Assembly: GCA_900547155.1 (NCBI GenBank)
Contig: URFH01000007.1
Coordinates: 13,004 to 77,003, forward strand
From: an uncultured bacterium
GTDB taxonomy: Bacteria; Cyanobacteriota; Vampirovibrionia; Gastranaerophilales; Gastranaerophilaceae
Reading direction: 5' to 3'
DNA: 64,000 nucleotides
Shown here: piece by piece, positions 36,350-45,394 of the stretch
Layout of the letters: the number at the start of each line of letters is the position of its first letter
How positions within the stretch are numbered: the first letter of the stretch is position 1
Notes under the pieces: model-generated
What the model was told of the DNA's origin: nothing
Databases searched by the model: none
What the model saw: the letters and a program-made list of their open reading frames with translations, nothing else
Position numbers and translations under genes: made by a program

Positions 36350-38488
36350 ATGCAGAATTTTCAGAAAAAATTGTCCATATTTTTAGCCGCGCTGTTTTTA
36401 TTTGCGAATTTGCACATAACATCTTTTGCAAGTGAGGCACAAAAAAGCAAATTTCCGGATTATGCCTACGAATTTGTTGGAAATGACAAATTTGAAAACT
36501 TCAACAGAAAAATGTTTCAATTTAACCTGAAGCTCAACAAATACGCAATCCGTCCGGTGCATATTCTCTGGGCATCGGTTATGCCAAAATACGGAATGGA
36601 GCGCATTCAAAGTGCATATACAAATATCATTTACCCCAGAAGACTTGTCAGCAGCCTGATTCAACGGGATTTCAAAACAGCGGGACACGAAACAGTAAGA
36701 TTTTTAACAAATACAACAATCGGGCTCGGCGGAATGTACGACCCTGCGAAAAAACTCCTGAAAATCGAGCCCTCAACAGAAAACATGGAGCAAGCGCTTG
36801 CAAAATGCAAATGTAAGCAGGGGCCCTATCTTGTGGTGCCGGTTTTATCGGGTTCCAGCCCCAGAGGGCTTTTGGGCGGGCTTTTGGACGCCGCGCTTGA
36901 CCCGTCGTGTTATATCGGCACCCCTGTGCTGGCGATGGTAAAAGCAGGAATTCTCGTAAACAGAACCTCCTACATTCAGCCTTTAACAAAAATGCTTGAA
37001 GACACTTACGCGGATCCTTATGATGTTGCGAAAAAGCTTTACGGGCTTGAAAATTACATAAAATGCAAAAATCTCGACCGTATGAGTTTTTTACAGACAA
37101 GTATCTCGTTGGCCGACGAAAACACGCTTGCACAGGCGATAAAAGATGTCAACACACAAAGTGAACAGCTTATTAACGTCAGCAGCGCGCAGGACGCAGC
37201 AAATAAAGAAGACAAATTAGCGGTAAACGACCTTCTCAGAGGCGGTGCCAGCACCGAAGACGTAATTTTGCAAGAGGAGCTGCACCCTGATATCAGATTA
37301 GATGATTACAATCCGCAACATCCAGTGATTGACGCAATGAGGACGGCACTTTTTGAGCTGCCGGGGATTCATGATTCAATTTGGTCGGAATTTTCTCTAT
37401 GGAACCGGAGCTTTGCAAGAAGAATTAAGACAGGATATGTAAATATTGACCCTGAAAGGGAGGATTATAAATACCGTTTTATTCTGCAAAAAGACAAAAA
37501 CGCCCCTGCGGCAATCATTTTCCCCTCAATCGGGGAGGGAGTAAATACTCACCACTCAGTAGTTATGGCGAAATTATTTTACGACGAAGGATACTCGGTA
37601 ATAATCGAAAGCAGCCCGTTTAACTGGGAATTTATGAAAAGCATGCCAGCAGAATACCGTCCGGGCCGCCCTGCGAATGACTCTGATTACCTGAAACTGG
37701 CAACAGGAAAGGTTATTAATGCTTTAGAAAAAAAATATGACTGCAAATTCAAAGACAAAATAGTCATAGGCACTTCTTTCGGTGCAATTACCGCCTTATT
37801 CCTTGCGGACAAAGAAGCACAGAACAACACGCTGAACATCTCAAAATACATCTCAATAAATCCGCCGGTGGAGCTGCTTTATGCAATGAATGAGCTGGAT
37901 AAAAACAACGAAAGCTGGAAAACAGCAGGCGAAGAGCTTAAAAAGAGGGTTGCAGTTGCGGCGGCCAAGGTTATTCAGGTGCTGAACATGGACGAAGAAA
38001 GTCCCCAAAAACGTATTGAAACCTTTGCCTTTACGCCTGATGAGGCCAGAATTATCACGGGTTTTGTGCTCCATCAAAAGCTCTCTGATCTGATTTTTAC
38101 AATAGAAAATGCGCCAAAAAACAAAAAATCGGAGATTTATAAGATGGTCAATAATATGAATTACAGAGATTATGCGAAAAAATATCTTTTGGGCGAAGAT
38201 ATAAAAACGCTTGAAGATTTGGATTACGAAACAAGCCTGCACTCGATTGTGCCCTATCTGAAAGAAAATGATAACTATAAAATTTATCACACTCTTGATG
38301 ATTATCTTGTAAACACCCATCAATTAAGGCAACTGAAAAAATACTCGGGTGAAAAATCCCTCTTTTTCAGCAACGGTTCACACCTTGGATATTTATACAG
38401 GCCTGAATTCATAAAAGACCTGCGAGAAGAAATATCACTAAAGCCCAAAAACGTTATGAAAGAAACGGAAACTATCGGATGTAAATAA
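36350..38488 (+). CDS. MlaA (VacJ) domain fused to an alpha/beta hydrolase domain
   Basis: A 712-residue exported protein. After a signal peptide (about 7-28, no lipobox Cys), residues 45-245 match MlaA: FENFNRKMFQFN near 48-59, then N...PRR, T.GLGGMYDPAKK and GPYLVVPVLSGSSPRG. MlaA removes misplaced phospholipids from the outer leaflet of the outer membrane. From about 370 a second domain looks like an alpha/beta hydrolase: strand AAIIFPSIGEG, nucleophile elbow GTSFG with Ser476 and a late histidine at 678 (SNGSH). A combined lipid-extraction and hydrolysis role is inferred. Normal MlaA has about 250 residues and a lipid anchor. Confidence 0.82.
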   Translation: MQNFQKKLSIFLAALFLFANLHITSFASEAQKSKFPDYAYEFVGNDKFENFNRKMFQFNLKLNKYAIRPVHILWASVMPKYGMERIQSAYTNIIYPRRLVSSLIQRDFKTAGHETVRFLTNTTIGLGGMYDPAKKLLKIEPSTENMEQALAKCKCKQGPYLVVPVLSGSSPRGLLGGLLDAALDPSCYIGTPVLAMVKAGILVNRTSYIQPLTKMLEDTYADPYDVAKKLYGLENYIKCKNLDRMSFLQTSISLADENTLAQAIKDVNTQSEQLINVSSAQDAANKEDKLAVNDLLRGGASTEDVILQEELHPDIRLDDYNPQHPVIDAMRTALFELPGIHDSIWSEFSLWNRSFARRIKTGYVNIDPEREDYKYRFILQKDKNAPAAIIFPSIGEGVNTHHSVVMAKLFYDEGYSVIIESSPFNWEFMKSMPAEYRPGRPANDSDYLKLATGKVINALEKKYDCKFKDKIVIGTSFGAITALFLADKEAQNNTLNISKYISINPPVELLYAMNELDKNNESWKTAGEELKKRVAVAAAKVIQVLNMDEESPQKRIETFAFTPDEARIITGFVLHQKLSDLIFTIENAPKNKKSEIYKMVNNMNYRDYAKKYLLGEDIKTLEDLDYETSLHSIVPYLKENDNYKIYHTLDDYLVNTHQLRQLKKYSGEKSLFFSNGSHLGYLYRPEFIKDLREEISLKPKNVMKETETIGCK

Positions 38489-38599
38489 TATACTTTACAA
38501 ATTTTCCGATGTATTTTAAATTCTCCGGTCAGGCAGTTTTTTTTACCCGGACAAAATAGACAGACGACTAATTGCAGGGCAAGTTATTTTTTCTTTTAA

Positions 38600-38680
38600 T
38601 ATAATCAAATCTTTTTCATACTTCCAACTATTCTTAATTCCAGACAGGCGGGCTTTTACACCAAAAGCCCGTTTTTTTTT
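38600..38680 (+). ncRNA. Candidate small RNA with strong terminator
   Basis: TATAAT at 38600-38605 is followed by about 40 bases without a reading frame and then a 9-bp stem (38649-38657 with 38663-38671), 5-base loop and nine Ts. The terminator is certain; whether it ends a separate short RNA or the MlaA-fusion transcript, which stops 160 bases earlier, is open. Confidence 0.3.
38649..38680 (+). terminator. Strong terminator after the MlaA-fusion gene
   Basis: Perfect CGGGCTTTT/AAAAGCCCG stem with a 5-base loop and a run of nine Ts. Confidence 0.9.
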
Positions 38681-38815
38681 ACACAAGAAAAAATACATAA
38701 ATAAAGTAGCCAAAGTGAAGTTAAATTTTTCTTAAATTATTTTTTTATGTAATAATCTCATGATATCAACAAATTTATACAATATTATTTTTCTGCACTG
38801 ATAGGATATGCAAAA

Positions 38816-39868
38816 ATGAATGCAATAAAATCGATTCAAACGTACAAACCTGCCTTTTGGGGCTCAAAAAAAACACCCCCGAAAAAAGAACATAGACAAG
38901 ACAATAAAGAAAACAACAAATCCTCGTTGATAATGAGCGGATTGACTGCTGCGGCGGCTGTTGGCGCAGCTATAGTGATTATTAACAACCAAAAACCAAA
39001 GGCCGCTGAAATAGTAAAACAGGAGTTGAACACATTCGCGGATTTTCTCCAAAAAGCCCGGGAATCCGGCCTAAACAAGTCCGAAGACTATTTAAAAAAC
39101 TGTATAGACGCAAATATCCTCGGAACAGGCGCAAATTCAAAAGTTTACAAATTCACAAACCCGTTAATGAAAAACTGGGCAATAAAAATTGACACAAAGC
39201 ACGGAGATTTTATGGAAAGCTTTTCAAAACCTCTACAGCAGGTCGAAGATGAGTTTTCAGGGCTGAACATGGGACAGGAAATCGCAAAAATAGGCGACAG
39301 GGTACATATTTTAAAGAGAATTAACGGAAAACCCCACTCAATTCCCGACTGGTCAACCCATAGGAGAAGCAAAGTGCCGATAAAACAGGAAGAAGCTGTT
39401 GATTTTCTTTCCGATGTAAAAAAAATCGCCGGATTTCCACAGGAAGCTTTCAACGAATACGCAAAAAAGCTGAAAGTTCTTGACGAAAAGGGTTACAAAG
39501 CTGACAGTTTTAATCCGAATAATTATCTTATTGATTTTGAAAAACAACATTTTTACATAATCGATGCGTACAAATACGATGTTGACGCACATCTGAACAC
39601 AAAATACGATTTATTCTGCCCGCTTGTTGATTATCCGAACTTTGAAAGATTTTATCAGGTTATGGATGACGCAGGCAAAGCCGAATTTCTTAGCACAACA
39701 AAAACCCTTTTTGATAAATGCACCATTGCTGCAGAAAATCAGGGCTTGAATACATCGGAAAATGTCTTCCGGGAGTTTATCGCAAGAATTGACAGCAGAG
39801 AGGGGAACGGCGGAATGTACACAAACAGCTACAATGCAATGAAAAAGATTTGCGGTGCTGTTTTGTAA
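38816..39868 (+). CDS. Membrane-anchored protein-kinase-like protein
   Basis: A 350-residue protein. The N-terminus carries the short motif PAFWG (12-16), then a charged linker and one hydrophobic helix (41-57). The rest looks like a reduced protein-kinase fold: a glycine-rich loop GTGANSKVY at 103-111, the ATP-contacting lysine as Lys124 (WAIKID), NPNNYLID (233-240) in the place of the catalytic loop, and YIID with Asp250 as the DFG equivalent. No HRD aspartate is seen, so activity is uncertain. Secreted effector kinases such as NleH/OspG have a similar minimal build; this is inference. Confidence 0.6.
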   Translation: MNAIKSIQTYKPAFWGSKKTPPKKEHRQDNKENNKSSLIMSGLTAAAAVGAAIVIINNQKPKAAEIVKQELNTFADFLQKARESGLNKSEDYLKNCIDANILGTGANSKVYKFTNPLMKNWAIKIDTKHGDFMESFSKPLQQVEDEFSGLNMGQEIAKIGDRVHILKRINGKPHSIPDWSTHRRSKVPIKQEEAVDFLSDVKKIAGFPQEAFNEYAKKLKVLDEKGYKADSFNPNNYLIDFEKQHFYIIDAYKYDVDAHLNTKYDLFCPLVDYPNFERFYQVMDDAGKAEFLSTTKTLFDKCTIAAENQGLNTSENVFREFIARIDSREGNGGMYTNSYNAMKKICGAVL

Positions 39869-39879
39869 TGGCCAAAGTT

Positions 39880-39909
39880 TGTAGGTTGGGCAAGTATGCC
39901 CAACCTACA
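39880..39909. repeat. Short palindromic repeat (REP-like)
   Basis: 13-bp perfect arms (39880-39892 and 39897-39909) with a 4-base loop, no T run. Similar palindromes with this core occur scattered in many bacterial genomes (recollection). Confidence 0.6.
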
Positions 39910-39952
39910 TTAAAAAAATTACTCAAAAACACTGTTCACCATTTGCATAAAC

Positions 39953-39980
39953 AAAAAAGAAACCTTTCGGTTTCTTTTTT
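39953..39980. terminator. Bidirectional terminator of the tRNA operon
   Basis: A perfect 12-bp stem (39953-39964 with 39969-39980), loop TTTC, with A run and T run at the ends; it closes the minus-strand tRNA cluster. Confidence 0.85.
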
Positions 39981-39984
39981 AATT

Positions 39985-40067
39985 TGGGCAGGGGTGGATT
40001 CGAACCACCGTACCCTCGCGGGAACAGATTTACAGTCTGTCGCCTTTAGCCACTCGGCCACCTACCC
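39985..40067 (-). tRNA. tRNA-Tyr (GTA)
   Basis: Full cloverleaf on the minus strand with GGGTAGG/CCTGCCC acceptor stem, anticodon GTA in a CTGTAAA loop and a long variable arm as expected for class II tRNA. CCA is not encoded. Confidence 0.97.
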
Positions 40068-40086
40068 ATATTAAATTTTCAAAAAA

Positions 40087-40158
40087 TGCCTTTGACGGGA
40101 TTTGAACCCGTGGCCTCTCCCTTACCAAGGGAGTGCGCTACCCCTGCGCCACAAAGGC
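40087..40158 (-). tRNA. tRNA-Thr (GGT)
   Basis: Minus-strand cloverleaf with GCCTTTG/CAAAGGC acceptor stem and anticodon GGT. CCA is not encoded. Confidence 0.97.
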
Positions 40159-40210
40159 TTTTGGGCTTTATGTTTTTCAACAACTTGCCAGCCCCCCTTT
40201 TAGGAGAAAA

Positions 40211-40282
40211 TGCCGAAGATAGGAATCGAACCTACAACCTACGGTTTACAAAACCGTTGCTCTACCATTGAGCCACTTCGGC
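40211..40282 (-). tRNA. tRNA-Thr (TGT)
   Basis: Minus-strand cloverleaf with GCCGAAG/CTTCGGC acceptor stem and anticodon TGT. It is first in the order Thr-Thr-Tyr. CCA is not encoded. Confidence 0.97.
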
Positions 40283-40372
40283 ATAGGATTATAATATTAA
40301 GGACATGTTTAAGTGTCAAGTAGTCAGTGAGATTTTTTTTAATTTTAAGTCCAAAATCTTCACAGCTTTGAA

Positions 40373-40999
40373 TTACTGCCTCAATTCTTCATGATAAATG
40401 CCGCCACCGCATATTGTTTCTATAACTTTTAAAAGAAATTCTCTTGGCGCGTCCATGTGGTTTATATAAAATTCTTTGTTACCGAGATGGTTGATTTTTA
40501 TGATGCAGTTTTGTCCGCGTTCTGCCGGAATGAACAAAGAAGCAACTTCCTGTTCCAAAACTGTTTGCAGCTGGTCTTCTTCTTTCACATCTTTGATTAT
40601 TTCGTGAAAATTGCCTTTTAATGCAATGATTCTGTTTGAAATCATAGGCATTTCAACGCCTCTGTACAGAGCCTGGGGCTGGTTGTTCCATCTTGTGGTA
40701 AAGCTGATTGTATGCCACAGTATGTGCAAAACAAGCACTGTATTAGTTTCATCTGTTTCAAAAAAGATATTGTCTGTTGCAACCCCGCGTGCGCCAAATG
40801 ACTGTTTAAGATATTCGACTGTAGATTGCATGTTGTCTGTGATTTTAACAAAAGTTTCTGTAGCGTTCATTGTAGAGCGCTGGTATTCCAAAAACTGTTT
40901 GTACATGTGAGTAGACACAAGATTAATCCTCTCTTGAATAACAGAGGATTTTCTAATCGATGTCTCGAGGTTATCAAAGCTGTTAAAATTGTTGTCCAA
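40373..40999 (-). CDS. Hypothetical protein
   Basis: I do not recognise a family. From a TTG at 40999 (preceded by GAGAGAGA) the product has about 208 residues: a helical first half (about 1-75, rich in Asn, Glu and Ser), then a strand-rich second half with TVLVLHILWHTISF and a C-terminal GNKEFYINHMDAPREFLLKVIETI. The frame stays open 28 codons further up, but a TACAAT -10-like box (41028 to 41023) lies there, favouring the short form. No membrane segment. It is divergent from the flagellar gene at 41189. Confidence 0.65.
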   Translation of the reverse strand: MDNNFNSFDNLETSIRKSSVIQERINLVSTHMYKQFLEYQRSTMNATETFVKITDNMQSTVEYLKQSFGARGVATDNIFFETDETNTVLVLHILWHTISFTTRWNNQPQALYRGVEMPMISNRIIALKGNFHEIIKDVKEEDQLQTVLEQEVASLFIPAERGQNCIIKINHLGNKEFYINHMDAPREFLLKVIETICGGGIYHEELRQ

Positions 41000-41134
41000 T
41001 ATCTCTCTCTTCTCTTGATAATATTGTACACAAAAATTTACATTACTTGTACAGTTTAGTAAATTTTTTTTACAATCCAACACACTTATACAATTTATTT
41101 TTATCTGTTGTCAAGATGATTTTACTTGCTTTTT

Positions 41135-41166
41135 TTAGATAGTTTAGCTAATATTTTACTATCTAA
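41135..41166. promoter_or_regulatory. Inverted repeat TTAGATAGT upstream of the yvyF-like gene
   Basis: Arms 41135-41143 and 41158-41166 pair perfectly around a 14-base loop that starts TTAGC. A similar inverted repeat with the same loop length lies at 57821-57860 upstream of another plus-strand gene. It ends 22 bases before the ATG, so it could be an operator. Confidence 0.5.
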
Positions 41167-41188
41167 GTTAGGTTAAGAAGGTAGGATT

Positions 41189-41530
41189 ATGGCTAACGTA
41201 GCTAATTGTAAAAAATGCGGAGCATTATTTCTTCAGTCAGGCAAAAGAGATATTTGTGATAAATGTTTTGAAGAACAAAATAAATTAATAAGCGAGATAA
41301 ATTCTTACGTTACACTTTCCGGTGAACAGTTTATCCCCGTAGAAGACATCATGGCAAAGTTTAATATAACAAGAAATGAGTTTGAAGCATTTTTCCTTGC
41401 AGGTAAATTTGTAAGAATCTCTAATAAAGTTACTATTAAATGTGCAAAATGCGGAAAAGTTATTCCGATAGAAAACAGAACAAACTTCCTTTGCAATGAA
41501 TGTGCAAAGAAATTACAAAACGAAATTTGA
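41189..41530 (+). CDS. Flagellar-operon zinc-ribbon protein (YvyF/TIGR03826-like)
   Basis: A 113-residue protein with a zinc-ribbon at each end: CKKC (8-11) with ICDKC (24-28), and CAKC (about 90-93) with CNEC (about 104-107). A helical middle (VEDIMAKFNITRNEFEAFFLAGKFV) links them. This is the layout of the flagellar-operon protein family TIGR03826, including Bacillus YvyF, which sits beside flgM. AAGGTAGG precedes the ATG and a hairpin lies just upstream. No flgM or flagellin gene is adjacent here. Confidence 0.78.
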   Translation: MANVANCKKCGALFLQSGKRDICDKCFEEQNKLISEINSYVTLSGEQFIPVEDIMAKFNITRNEFEAFFLAGKFVRISNKVTIKCAKCGKVIPIENRTNFLCNECAKKLQNEI

Positions 41531-41583
41531 AAGCAATTTGACTCTTTGCTGGATCTGCTTGTTGCAAACCATTTTAAAAAATA

Positions 41584-42555
41584 ATGAAAATAGTAATTGT
41601 CGGATATGATAAAATGTTTTCCAATCTTATTTTAGGGACACTGGACTCTAAAAATAAAATTGTGGGTGTCTTCCGGCATGAAAGGGTGGCAATACATCCG
41701 TGGCTGTTGTTTTTTAAAGATATTTTTGCCCCGGGAAAAGACCTATCTTTTATCAAAAGTTTTAAACTCAAAGAAATTAAAGCAAGAAGCGTAAACTCAA
41801 AAGAGTTTCAAAAAGCTGTGCTCAAGCTCAATCCTGACATAATCCTTGTGGGGTCGTGGAGCGAAAAGTTTAAAAAACCCGTAATCAATCTGCCTAAAAT
41901 TGGCACAATCAACTGCCATCCGTCGCTTTTGCCGGCATACAGAGGCCCTAACCCTTATATGAGGGTGATAATGAATGAAGAAAAAGAAACAGGCATAACC
42001 TTTCACCTTATGGATGAAAACCTGGATACAGGCCCGATTCTGCTGCAAAAGAAAATAGATATTGTGCAGGGGTTTAATGGGGATACGGGCGAGACCCTCA
42101 AAAACAAATGCTGTGTGCTTGCGCGCGAAGGGATAAAAGAGCTGTTGTGCTCCATGGAAGATGAGATAATCGTGCCGGTCAATCAAAATGCAAAAGACGC
42201 TTCTTATTACCCGCAGATTAGCGAAAAGGATATACTCATAGATTTTACAAAAACATCAGCACAGATAAATGCTCTTGTTCGGGCGCTCACCCCGTGGCAG
42301 CCGGCTTATATCCCGCATAAGAATGCGTTTTTGCAGGTTGGTAAAATTAAATTTTTTGAAAACAAAACAAAATTTCATACAGACAGATACAAACCAGGTC
42401 TTGTGTTGAAGAAAAATAACAAAGCCATGTGGATTTTGACAGGAGATGACAAGATTGCCAAAATACAGGGCTTAAAGCTTTTTGGCAGACTGGGGCATAT
42501 TTTTACGCCCCTTTATCTGCAATTTTTTGTGAAGTCCGGCGATATTTGCCGTTAA
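41584..42555 (+). CDS. Formyltransferase (methionyl-tRNA formyltransferase-like)
   Basis: A 323-residue protein of the folate-dependent formyltransferase family. The catalytic triad is present at Asn110, His112 and Asp148 in INCHPSLLPAYRGPNP and DENLDTG. The N-terminus lacks the F.GTP.FA of typical Fmt, so it could act on a nucleotide sugar or another amine as well as on Met-tRNA. The C-terminal domain (about 205-323) is Fmt-like. It ends immediately next to the convergent M16 gene with no gap. Confidence 0.8.
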   Translation: MKIVIVGYDKMFSNLILGTLDSKNKIVGVFRHERVAIHPWLLFFKDIFAPGKDLSFIKSFKLKEIKARSVNSKEFQKAVLKLNPDIILVGSWSEKFKKPVINLPKIGTINCHPSLLPAYRGPNPYMRVIMNEEKETGITFHLMDENLDTGPILLQKKIDIVQGFNGDTGETLKNKCCVLAREGIKELLCSMEDEIIVPVNQNAKDASYYPQISEKDILIDFTKTSAQINALVRALTPWQPAYIPHKNAFLQVGKIKFFENKTKFHTDRYKPGLVLKKNNKAMWILTGDDKIAKIQGLKLFGRLGHIFTPLYLQFFVKSGDICR

Positions 42556-45210
42556 TTATTTAAACTGCTCCAGATATTTTTGCGGTGCAACGATTGCGAA
42601 GGTGTAATTGTTATCAAAGTATTTGTTCGCAACCCTGATAATATCAGAGGGAGTTACACACTGTATGAGCTTTGGAAATTCGTCAATGTAGAGGTAACCT
42701 CTGCCGGAGGTTTCGAACCATCCGAGGGTAGAGGCTTTTTCCATATTGGTTTCCTGTGAGAGTATAAAGCTGCCCAGAATTTTGTCTTTTGCCTCTTGAA
42801 GCTCTTTTTCTGAAACAAATTCTTTTTTGAGTATATTGATTTGTTTTAAAAGCTCATTCTTGGAATGAAGTGCTGTTTGCGGGTTTGTGCCGATGTAGAG
42901 CGCAAAAACACCCTGGTTAACATTTGCCGCAAAACTTGAGCCGACCTGATAAGCCAGACCCTGCTCTGCTCTAAGACCTGTGAAGAGTCTTGAGCTCATT
43001 CCTCCGCCGAGGATAGAGTCTATGACCTGAAGTGCTGCAATGTCTTTTTTGTTTTCCACGCCGTCTGTCAGCCAGCCCATTACAAGCCATGCTGCTTCAA
43101 CGTCTTTGTCTTTTTTTACGGTTTTTGGGCTCTGCAAAGGCTTAAACAGGTTTTTATATTTATTGTATTCAAACCTTTGAACATTTTTGTTATCGGCTTT
43201 GTTGGCGCCAAAAATATCTGTAATGCTGTCTATAACAGCTTTGTCATCCACATTTCCGTTTATTGAAATGACTAAGTTTTGCGGACAGAATACTGTGTTG
43301 TAAAAAGCCAGCACGTCAGATTTTTCTATAGTCGGGATGGTTTTTTCAAGCACTTTGCCTGTGACTCCGTAAGGTGTGCCTGTCCAGATGGCGGTTTTGA
43401 ATTCTTCAAATGCGGTGCTTGCCGGCATGTCGCGGTTTTTTTGTATGTTTTGTATTTGTTCTGCTTTTACTCTTGCAATTTCTTGAGGTTCAAAAGAGGC
43501 ATGATTTATAATTTCATTTAGCAAATCAAATGTTAACGGAAGGTCGTTTCTGGTTGTTTTTACTGCAATTGAGAAATAATCCGAACCGTTGGCCGGTGCT
43601 ATTTTTATGCCGTTTTGCTCCATAACCTGTGACAGGTCTAAAGAAGAGTATTTTTTTGTGCCTTTCATCATTGCAGAGGCTGTTATAGCGCCTGTTCCGG
43701 CTTTTTTTTCAATATAGTTTCCGCCTTTGGAAATTATCTGCATTGCCACAATATCGTTTAGCTTGTTGTGGTTGATTATGAGGGTAATATCACCCGGTAG
43801 CAGATATTTTGTAATATTCTTGTCAGTGCTCACAACAACAGGCTCTTTTTTCATAATTGAGCTTATTTTTTTTATGTTTTCCTGCGCTGCAGACTCGGGC
43901 AGCATTACGGAAATAACTGCGTGATTTGGGTTGAGGTATTTTTTTGCAACCCTTATGATATCTGCTTTTGTTACTTTTTTGATGTTTGAGATGTACTCTT
44001 CGTAGTATTTTGTGTCACCGTACACAAGTGTTGTGTAGCCGAGTTCATTTGCTATGTTCGAGGCAGATTCTCTTGAGTAGAACGTGTCTCTTTCAATGAT
44101 ATTTTTTGCTGTTGTAATATCCTGTTCGTCAAAGTTTCCGTTTCTTACCCTGTTTATTTCGTCAAAGATTGCTTTTTTGACCTTGTCTTTGTTTGCGGGA
44201 ACATAGTTTGCACGTATAAACAGGATGCTGTCGTCTTTCATCGAGGCATGGCCTGCTGAAATGCTGTAGGCAAGCTGTTTTTGCTCTTTTACTGTTTGAT
44301 ACAGTTTTGAAGAGCGGCCGTCGCCTAATATTGTTGCAAGCACATCCAGCGCGTAGCTGTCTGCTCTGTTTTCCTGCGGCACTCCGCGGAAGCCTATCAT
44401 CATATAGCCTGTTTTTACTTTGTCTTTGGCTAATATTTCGATTTGTTTTTCTATATTTTTATCAGTTTTATATTTCGGGTTTTGGGCAGAATTTTTGCAT
44501 TTTCTGTTAAAGTTTTGTTTGATAAGATTAAGAGCGTCCTGTGTGTTTACATCACCCACAACAACGGTAATCATGTTGGATGGGTTGTACCATGTGTTGT
44601 AAAAGTCAAGGATTTCTTCTCTTGTGATGTTTTCAATGATTTCTTTTTTGCCTATGACTTTTCTTTTGTAAGGATGGTTTACATAAAACGCATTAATCAT
44701 GTTTTCATAGAGCTTTGTTTCGGGGTTGTCGTTTGTTTTTGAGATTTCTTCTATTACGACTTTTCTTTCTTTTTCAAGCTCTTTTCTTGGAATCTGCGGG
44801 TTCATGAGCATGTCAGCGTGCAAATCCATTGCTGTTTGGAAGTATTTTGAAGGGAGTGTGATGTAGTAGTGCGTAAAATCTTTGCTTGTTGCAGCGTTCG
44901 TTTCAGCACCTTTCGAGTCCATTATTCTGTCAAACTCACCTGTGGGGTGTTTTTGAGTTCCTTTAAAAAACAGGTGCTCAAGAAAGTGGGCTACGCCGTT
45001 ATTTTGGTCATTTTCGTTTATGGAACCTGTTTTTATCCACGTGTCGATAGTCACAATCGGGTTGTCGTGGACCTCTTTTATTATAACGGTCTGGCCGTTG
45101 TCGAGTTTGTAGCTGTTATAATCCTGTGCAAAAACACACTGCCCCATAGTGACAAGCGTCATCACGGAAAGGATTAAAAACTTTTTAAAACGTGTTGAAA
45201 AATTGAGCAT
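42556..45210 (-). CDS. Secreted M16 family zinc metalloprotease
   Basis: An 884-residue exported protease with a signal peptide (hydrophobic 11-25, cut near Ala28). The zinc site H75-F-L-E-H79 has its third ligand Glu155, 76 residues on, the family's standard spacing. The second M16 half (about 450-884) holds LGGGMSSRLF. The ATG at 45210 has GGGAGA upstream; the frame opens 15 codons earlier. The other M16 protease in this window has no signal, so this one probably works on peptides in the periplasm. Confidence 0.92.
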   Translation of the reverse strand: MLNFSTRFKKFLILSVMTLVTMGQCVFAQDYNSYKLDNGQTVIIKEVHDNPIVTIDTWIKTGSINENDQNNGVAHFLEHLFFKGTQKHPTGEFDRIMDSKGAETNAATSKDFTHYYITLPSKYFQTAMDLHADMLMNPQIPRKELEKERKVVIEEISKTNDNPETKLYENMINAFYVNHPYKRKVIGKKEIIENITREEILDFYNTWYNPSNMITVVVGDVNTQDALNLIKQNFNRKCKNSAQNPKYKTDKNIEKQIEILAKDKVKTGYMMIGFRGVPQENRADSYALDVLATILGDGRSSKLYQTVKEQKQLAYSISAGHASMKDDSILFIRANYVPANKDKVKKAIFDEINRVRNGNFDEQDITTAKNIIERDTFYSRESASNIANELGYTTLVYGDTKYYEEYISNIKKVTKADIIRVAKKYLNPNHAVISVMLPESAAQENIKKISSIMKKEPVVVSTDKNITKYLLPGDITLIINHNKLNDIVAMQIISKGGNYIEKKAGTGAITASAMMKGTKKYSSLDLSQVMEQNGIKIAPANGSDYFSIAVKTTRNDLPLTFDLLNEIINHASFEPQEIARVKAEQIQNIQKNRDMPASTAFEEFKTAIWTGTPYGVTGKVLEKTIPTIEKSDVLAFYNTVFCPQNLVISINGNVDDKAVIDSITDIFGANKADNKNVQRFEYNKYKNLFKPLQSPKTVKKDKDVEAAWLVMGWLTDGVENKKDIAALQVIDSILGGGMSSRLFTGLRAEQGLAYQVGSSFAANVNQGVFALYIGTNPQTALHSKNELLKQINILKKEFVSEKELQEAKDKILGSFILSQETNMEKASTLGWFETSGRGYLYIDEFPKLIQCVTPSDIIRVANKYFDNNYTFAIVAPQKYLEQFK

Positions 45211-45394
45211 TTTATTAAAATCTCCCTTTGTCTTTATAATTTTATTTGATAACAAATTATACTATATATTTTAATATTGGCGCATAGTCTTAATGAGGGG
45301 GATATCAGGCTATATTGTAATTGCTCGTTTAGTCAATGGTAATGCTATTCATGTTGTTTAAAATACCGGTATGAATATGGATTACGGAGAAAAT

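Noticed and set aside
39850..40271. Short protein frames over the tRNA cluster
   Set aside because: They are translations of tRNA sequence on the opposite strand.
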